From Eubacteriales bacterium (GTDB lineage Bacteria; Bacillota; Clostridia; Christensenellales; CAG-138), in NCBI GenBank assembly GCA_028703645.1, contig JAQVML010000065.1, forward strand, positions 1 through 6,970: 6,970 nt of DNA. The letters run 5' to 3'. The position numbers were made by a program, and so were the translations under genes. How positions within the stretch are numbered: the first letter of the stretch is position 1; every line of letters starts with the position of its first letter. A model generated the notes under the pieces. That model had not been told where the DNA came from, ran no database searches, and worked only from the letters and a program-made list of their open reading frames with translations. Below, piece by piece: positions 4,731-6,970 of the stretch.

Positions 4731-6071
4731 TTACTCGGAAAGAGCGGCACCAATCGCCGCCGCAAACGCAGCATGGTCGGGCACGATGAACTTGACGTTT
4801 TGCAGGGCAGCGACTTCGTCGAGGCTGCGCTGCGCAATCGGCCAGTCCGTAATCGTACCAACCATGATAATAGTTCGAGTCATGTGCTGCTTTGCCGCAA
4901 ACACAGCCATCACGCCGATGGACTGGAAGATCATGTTGCAAAGCCCCGCCGCGATATCCTCGCGCGCAGATTCCTGCGAAAGCTTGCTCATGCTCGCGAC
5001 CGTCGCGCTGGGCGTCAGGTGCGAGAGCGTGCCTTCAAACACATCCCGAAGTTGCAGATCGATGGCGTGTAAATCGCCCTGCGCCGCGAGCCGCTGGAGT
5101 TCTTCCATATCGTCCGTGCCGCAGAGTCTGCCGCTGAGGCCCTTGAGCATGCCGCCGCCGAGGCCTGTGCCGCCAACGTGCCAGGAGCGAACCGGCGTAA
5201 TGCGCGTAAACGACGTGCCGGTACCAACGCTCACAACGAGCGTGTTGAGCTTTTTCGAAAGCTTGGTCGCTCCGCGCGAAACGGCGGTAAACTCGTCCTT
5301 ATGCACGGTCGGAATGCCCTTTAAATTCTCTTTGATAAACGAAGCTCCAACGCCCGTGAGCGCGATGCGCTTCACGCCCGCATAACCAAAGCTTTCGAGC
5401 GCGTCATCAAAGCTCTGCTCATCTGGCTTTCGATATTCCTTGACACACTTGCCGTTTTTGACCAGCGCAAATTTCGTGGTGGAGGCGCCGATATCGATGC
5501 CCAGTACGATCTCTCTGGGGCTGATGGCGGCAACGATCACGGGCACGAGCAGCACCGCAGCCACAAGCTCGATAGAGCCGTTGACGCCGATGAGCGTGGC
5601 ATAGATGGTGCCGAGCAGCGGCAACCCCGACAGCACCGCGGAGAAGAGCTTTAGCGCGGAGAGCACGAGTACGGTATTGGTCAGAGTCGCGGCAGCAGCA
5701 GAAAGCGCGGCCACAAGGCCGGTGCGCAGGCGGAGCTTGCGAAGTCCAGCCGCGGTGAGCCCACCGACGATGCCAACGATCACGCGCGGAACGAGCGAAA
5801 TCAGCGGGTTGACAAACGGCGCCCAGAGCGGGTTGGTCAGCGCGCGCAACATACAGGTAACGCCCCAAACGAAACCGAGCACCGCGCCGTATTGCCAGCC
5901 AAGCATGACGGCACCGACAGCGACGACGATATGCAGCGTTGTGATCTCCACAAGGCCATAGTTGATATACCCGGTAAAAGGCACAACAGTCATTACGATG
6001 ATCAGCGCGGAGAGAATGCCGGCTCGCACGAGAGTTTTCGTGTCGGTTCTCCGCTTTGTCGCAAGTTCCAT
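4731..6071 (-). CDS. coaW: fusion protein: ECF transporter S component + type II pantothenate kinase
   Basis: One unbroken 446-residue frame carries two proteins. Residues 17-184 contain about six hydrophobic segments typical of an ECF S component, including GLVEITTLHIVVAVGAVMLG (39-58) and NPLWAPFVNPL (80-90). These bind a vitamin in the membrane and work with a shared EcfA/A'/T module encoded elsewhere. After about three residues the kinase begins: GIDIGASTTK (191-200) for phosphate binding, HKDEFTAVSRG (257-267) with Glu260 at the position of the catalytic Glu of Staphylococcus aureus CoaW, VGTGTS (282-287), VGGTGLGGGM (299-308), and IGAALSE at the end. Type II PanK phosphorylates pantothenate with ATP, the first step to CoA. 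His298 stands where my remembered S. aureus sequence has Arg113. Start ATG is at 6071, with GGAGG at 6084-6080 eight bases upstream. Kinase assignment is strong; pantothenate as the transported substrate is inferred from the fusion. Confidence 0.92.
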   Translation of the reverse strand: MELATKRRTDTKTLVRAGILSALIIVMTVVPFTGYINYGLVEITTLHIVVAVGAVMLGWQYGAVLGFVWGVTCMLRALTNPLWAPFVNPLISLVPRVIVGIVGGLTAAGLRKLRLRTGLVAALSAAAATLTNTVLVLSALKLFSAVLSGLPLLGTIYATLIGVNGSIELVAAVLLVPVIVAAISPREIVLGIDIGASTTKFALVKNGKCVKEYRKPDEQSFDDALESFGYAGVKRIALTGVGASFIKENLKGIPTVHKDEFTAVSRGATKLSKKLNTLVVSVGTGTSFTRITPVRSWHVGGTGLGGGMLKGLSGRLCGTDDMEELQRLAAQGDLHAIDLQLRDVFEGTLSHLTPSATVASMSKLSQESAREDIAAGLCNMIFQSIGVMAVFAAKQHMTRTIIMVGTITDWPIAQRSLDEVAALQNVKFIVPDHAAFAAAIGAALSE

Positions 6072-6125
6072 TTTTCTTGCCTCCGTTTCCGTTTTTGAGC
6101 AGATCCGTTTCCGTTAAGTTTCCAT

Positions 6126-6154
6126 ATTATATATCATCATGGACGTTCATGCAA
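6126..6154 (-). promoter_or_regulatory. probable promoter of the fusion gene
   Basis: On the minus strand TTGCAT (6154-6149), a 17-base spacer and a perfect TATAAT (6131-6126) would start transcription about 50 bases before the ATG. The -35 box is weak. The leader between them holds two copies of GTTTCCGTT (6085 and 6106, + strand) of unknown meaning; no riboswitch is evident. Confidence 0.5.
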
Positions 6155-6283
6155 TGAAATCCGCTTATATTTTATCGATTTCGACAAAAATTCAGCAAAT
6201 CCACCGATCAATCGCTCTTTTGTTGTAGGAATTGTGCATGAAAAACGCTCTGATTTTTCTCTGGTGAATGTGTCAGTTTTCCG

Positions 6284-6312
6284 TTGACAGGGCAACCTTT
6301 CTCCGCTATACT
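6284..6312 (+). promoter_or_regulatory. promoter of the five-tRNA operon
   Basis: Perfect TTGACA (6284-6289), a 17-base spacer and TATACT (6307-6312), with the first tRNA beginning about 18 bases past the expected start site. It is the strongest promoter in the window, as usual for stable RNA genes. The stretch 6155-6283 between it and the divergent fusion gene promoter is AT-rich and shows no gene. Confidence 0.85.
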
Positions 6313-6336
6313 TATTTTTGCATTTGTGATGTGCGG

Positions 6337-6412
6337 GGGAGCATAGCTCAGCTGGGAGAGCACTTGCCTTACAAGCAAGGGGTCACAGGTTCGAGCCCTG
6401 TTGTTCCCACCA
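6337..6412 (+). tRNA. trnV: tRNA-Val (TAC)
   Basis: A 76-base cloverleaf: acceptor GGGAGCA with TGTTCCC, anticodon stem CTTGC/GCAAG around CTTACAA (anticodon TAC), T arm ACAGG/CCTGT, encoded CCA. First gene of the operon. Confidence 0.97.
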
Positions 6413-6420
6413 TTTTTCAC

Positions 6421-6497
6421 GGCCCGGTAGTACAGTTGGTTAGTACGCCAGCCTGTCACGCTGGAGGTCAGGGGTTCGAGCCCCCTCCGGGTCGCCA
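6421..6497 (+). tRNA. trnD: tRNA-Asp (GTC)
   Basis: A 77-base cloverleaf: acceptor GGCCCGG with CCGGGTC (one G-U), D stem GTAC/GTAC, anticodon stem CCAGC/GCTGG around CTGTCAC (anticodon GTC), T arm AGGGG/CCCCT, discriminator G and CCA. Eight bases after tRNA-Val. Confidence 0.97.
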
Positions 6498-6506
6498 TTT
6501 TTTTAT

Positions 6507-6582
6507 GCCTCGGTAGCTCAGCTGGTAGAGCAAGGGACTGAAAATCCCTGTGTCGGTGGTTCAAGTCCACTCTGAGGCACCA
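6507..6582 (+). tRNA. trnF: tRNA-Phe (GAA)
   Basis: A 76-base cloverleaf: acceptor GCCTCGG with CTGAGGC, anticodon stem AGGGA/TCCCT around CTGAAAA (anticodon GAA), T arm GGTGG/CCACT, encoded CCA. Confidence 0.97.
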
Positions 6583-6590
6583 GTTTTCCT

Positions 6591-6666
6591 GCGGGAGTAG
6601 CTCATTTGGTAGAGCGCAGCCTTGCCAAGGCTGAGGTGGCGGGTTCGAGCCCCGTTTCCCGCTCCA
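6591..6666 (+). tRNA. trnG: tRNA-Gly (GCC)
   Basis: A 76-base cloverleaf: acceptor GCGGGAG with TTCCCGC, anticodon stem CAGCC/GGCTG around TTGCCAA (anticodon GCC), T arm GCGGG/CCCGT, discriminator T and CCA. Its CCA end overlaps the left arm of an inverted repeat. Confidence 0.97.
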
Positions 6667-6707
6667 TTCATGAGATGACACCAATTCTTTTGCCGTCTCA
6701 TGAATGG
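6664..6707 (+). repeat. 12-bp inverted repeat between tRNA-Gly and tRNA-Cys
   Basis: CCATTCATGAGA (6664-6675) and TCTCATGAATGG (6696-6707) are perfect complements 20 bases apart. The left arm begins in the tRNA-Gly CCA end. The sequence after it is ATTTATTT, a poor T-run, so it may be a weak terminator, a processing stem-loop, or a barrier protecting the upstream tRNA 3' ends. No new promoter is clear before tRNA-Cys. Confidence 0.6.
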
Positions 6708-6741
6708 ATTTATTTCGATCCATATCCCCAAAGCTTCATAT

Positions 6742-6815
6742 GGCGCCATAGCCAAGCGGTAAGGCAGAGGTCTGCAAAATCTCCACCCCCAGTTCGAATC
6801 TGGGTGGCGCCTCCA
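6742..6815 (+). tRNA. trnC: tRNA-Cys (GCA)
   Basis: A 74-base cloverleaf: acceptor GGCGCCA with TGGCGCC (perfect), D stem GCC/GGC, anticodon stem GAGGT/ATCTC around CTGCAAA (anticodon GCA), T arm CCCAG/CTGGG, discriminator T and CCA. Last gene of the operon, 75 bases after tRNA-Gly. Confidence 0.96.
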
Positions 6816-6852
6816 AAACAAAACAGCACCCAAGCGGGTGCTGTTTTGTTTT
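6815..6852 (+). terminator. terminator of the tRNA operon
   Basis: A perfect 17-bp inverted repeat (AAAACAAAACAGCACCC at 6815-6831 and its complement at 6836-6852) with loop AAGC and a T-rich 3' arm. Its symmetry would let it work in both directions. Confidence 0.93.
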
Positions 6853-6872
6853 GCGGCGTGGTTCGTTAGATG

Positions 6873-6953
6873 CGAACTGACAGTTCGTATACACAGCGGC
6901 AGAGCCGCTGTGTCTCGGAGAAATTACCTTGTTTGAAAATGCATTGCATTTTC
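6873..6953. other. cluster of three perfect hairpins downstream of the tRNA operon
   Basis: Three perfect stem-loops stand in a row: CGAACT-GAC-AGTTCG (6873-6887), ACACAGCGGC-AGA-GCCGCTGTGT (6891-6913) and GAAAATGC-ATT-GCATTTTC (6935-6953). None has a T-run, and no reading frame of note covers them. They may be the edge of an intergenic repeat or of a structured RNA that continues past the window. Confidence 0.55.
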
Positions 6954-6970
6954 TATGATTCCATATTTCT

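Noticed and set aside
3151..5385. 744-codon open frame on the + strand
   Set aside because: It runs antisense through tRNA-Thr, all of hom, a terminator and most of the kinase domain. The opposite strand encodes two clear families, and the + translation shows no domain. It is a by-product of GC-rich codon use.
6208..6723. 171-codon minus-strand frame and similar frames over the tRNA operon
   Set aside because: They read tRNA-Gly, Phe, Asp and Val in reverse, a well-known source of false proteins.

Overview
The window looks like a chromosomal piece of a fairly GC-rich Bacillota, most likely a gut-type Clostridia. The evidence is strong AGGAGG-type ribosome binding sites, compact intrinsic terminators, an ECF-type vitamin transporter S domain, a type II (CoaW-like) pantothenate kinase, and genomically encoded CCA ends on every tRNA. 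No mobile-element protein, CRISPR array or rRNA is visible.

Layout, left to right. (1) Positions 1-1570, + strand: the 3' part of a PLP-dependent alpha-oxoamine synthase whose C-terminal half resembles serine palmitoyltransferases, overlapping by 4 bases a short-chain dehydrogenase, then a terminator. This pair could form and reduce a 3-keto-sphingoid-like base, but that is inference. (2) Positions 1571-1800: no certain gene, one doubtful 55-codon reading frame on the minus strand. (3) Positions 1793-2607, minus strand: a two-gene operon of a small Xre-type regulator and a four-helix membrane protein, with its own promoter. Two copies of a palindrome sit in that promoter, 42 bp apart, and are good candidates for autoregulatory operators. 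(4) Positions 2620-3285, minus strand: an intact tRNA-Thr(GGT) followed by two tandem 250-bp units. Each unit ends in an exact 32-nt copy of the tRNA 3' end and carries its own terminator plus a GC-rich, hairpin-forming core. (5) Positions 3310-4599, minus strand: homoserine dehydrogenase (hom). (6) Positions 4680-6071, minus strand: one continuous reading frame joining an ECF transporter S component to a type II pantothenate kinase, ended by a terminator. (7) Positions 6284-6852, + strand: a consensus promoter drives a tRNA operon (Val, Asp, Phe, Gly, Cys) ended by a strong terminator. (8) Positions 6853-6970: three small perfect hairpins in a row, with no gene.

The two most notable objects are the transporter-kinase fusion and the tRNA-Thr repeat array. 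The fusion would physically couple capture of a vitamin, presumably pantothenate, to its phosphorylation, the first step of CoA synthesis. The array has the geometry of a very small element integrated twice at a tRNA 3' end (att-like 32-bp direct repeats), with no integrase nearby. Threonine biosynthesis (hom) lies directly upstream of tRNA-Thr on the same strand, but the tRNA has its own promoter.
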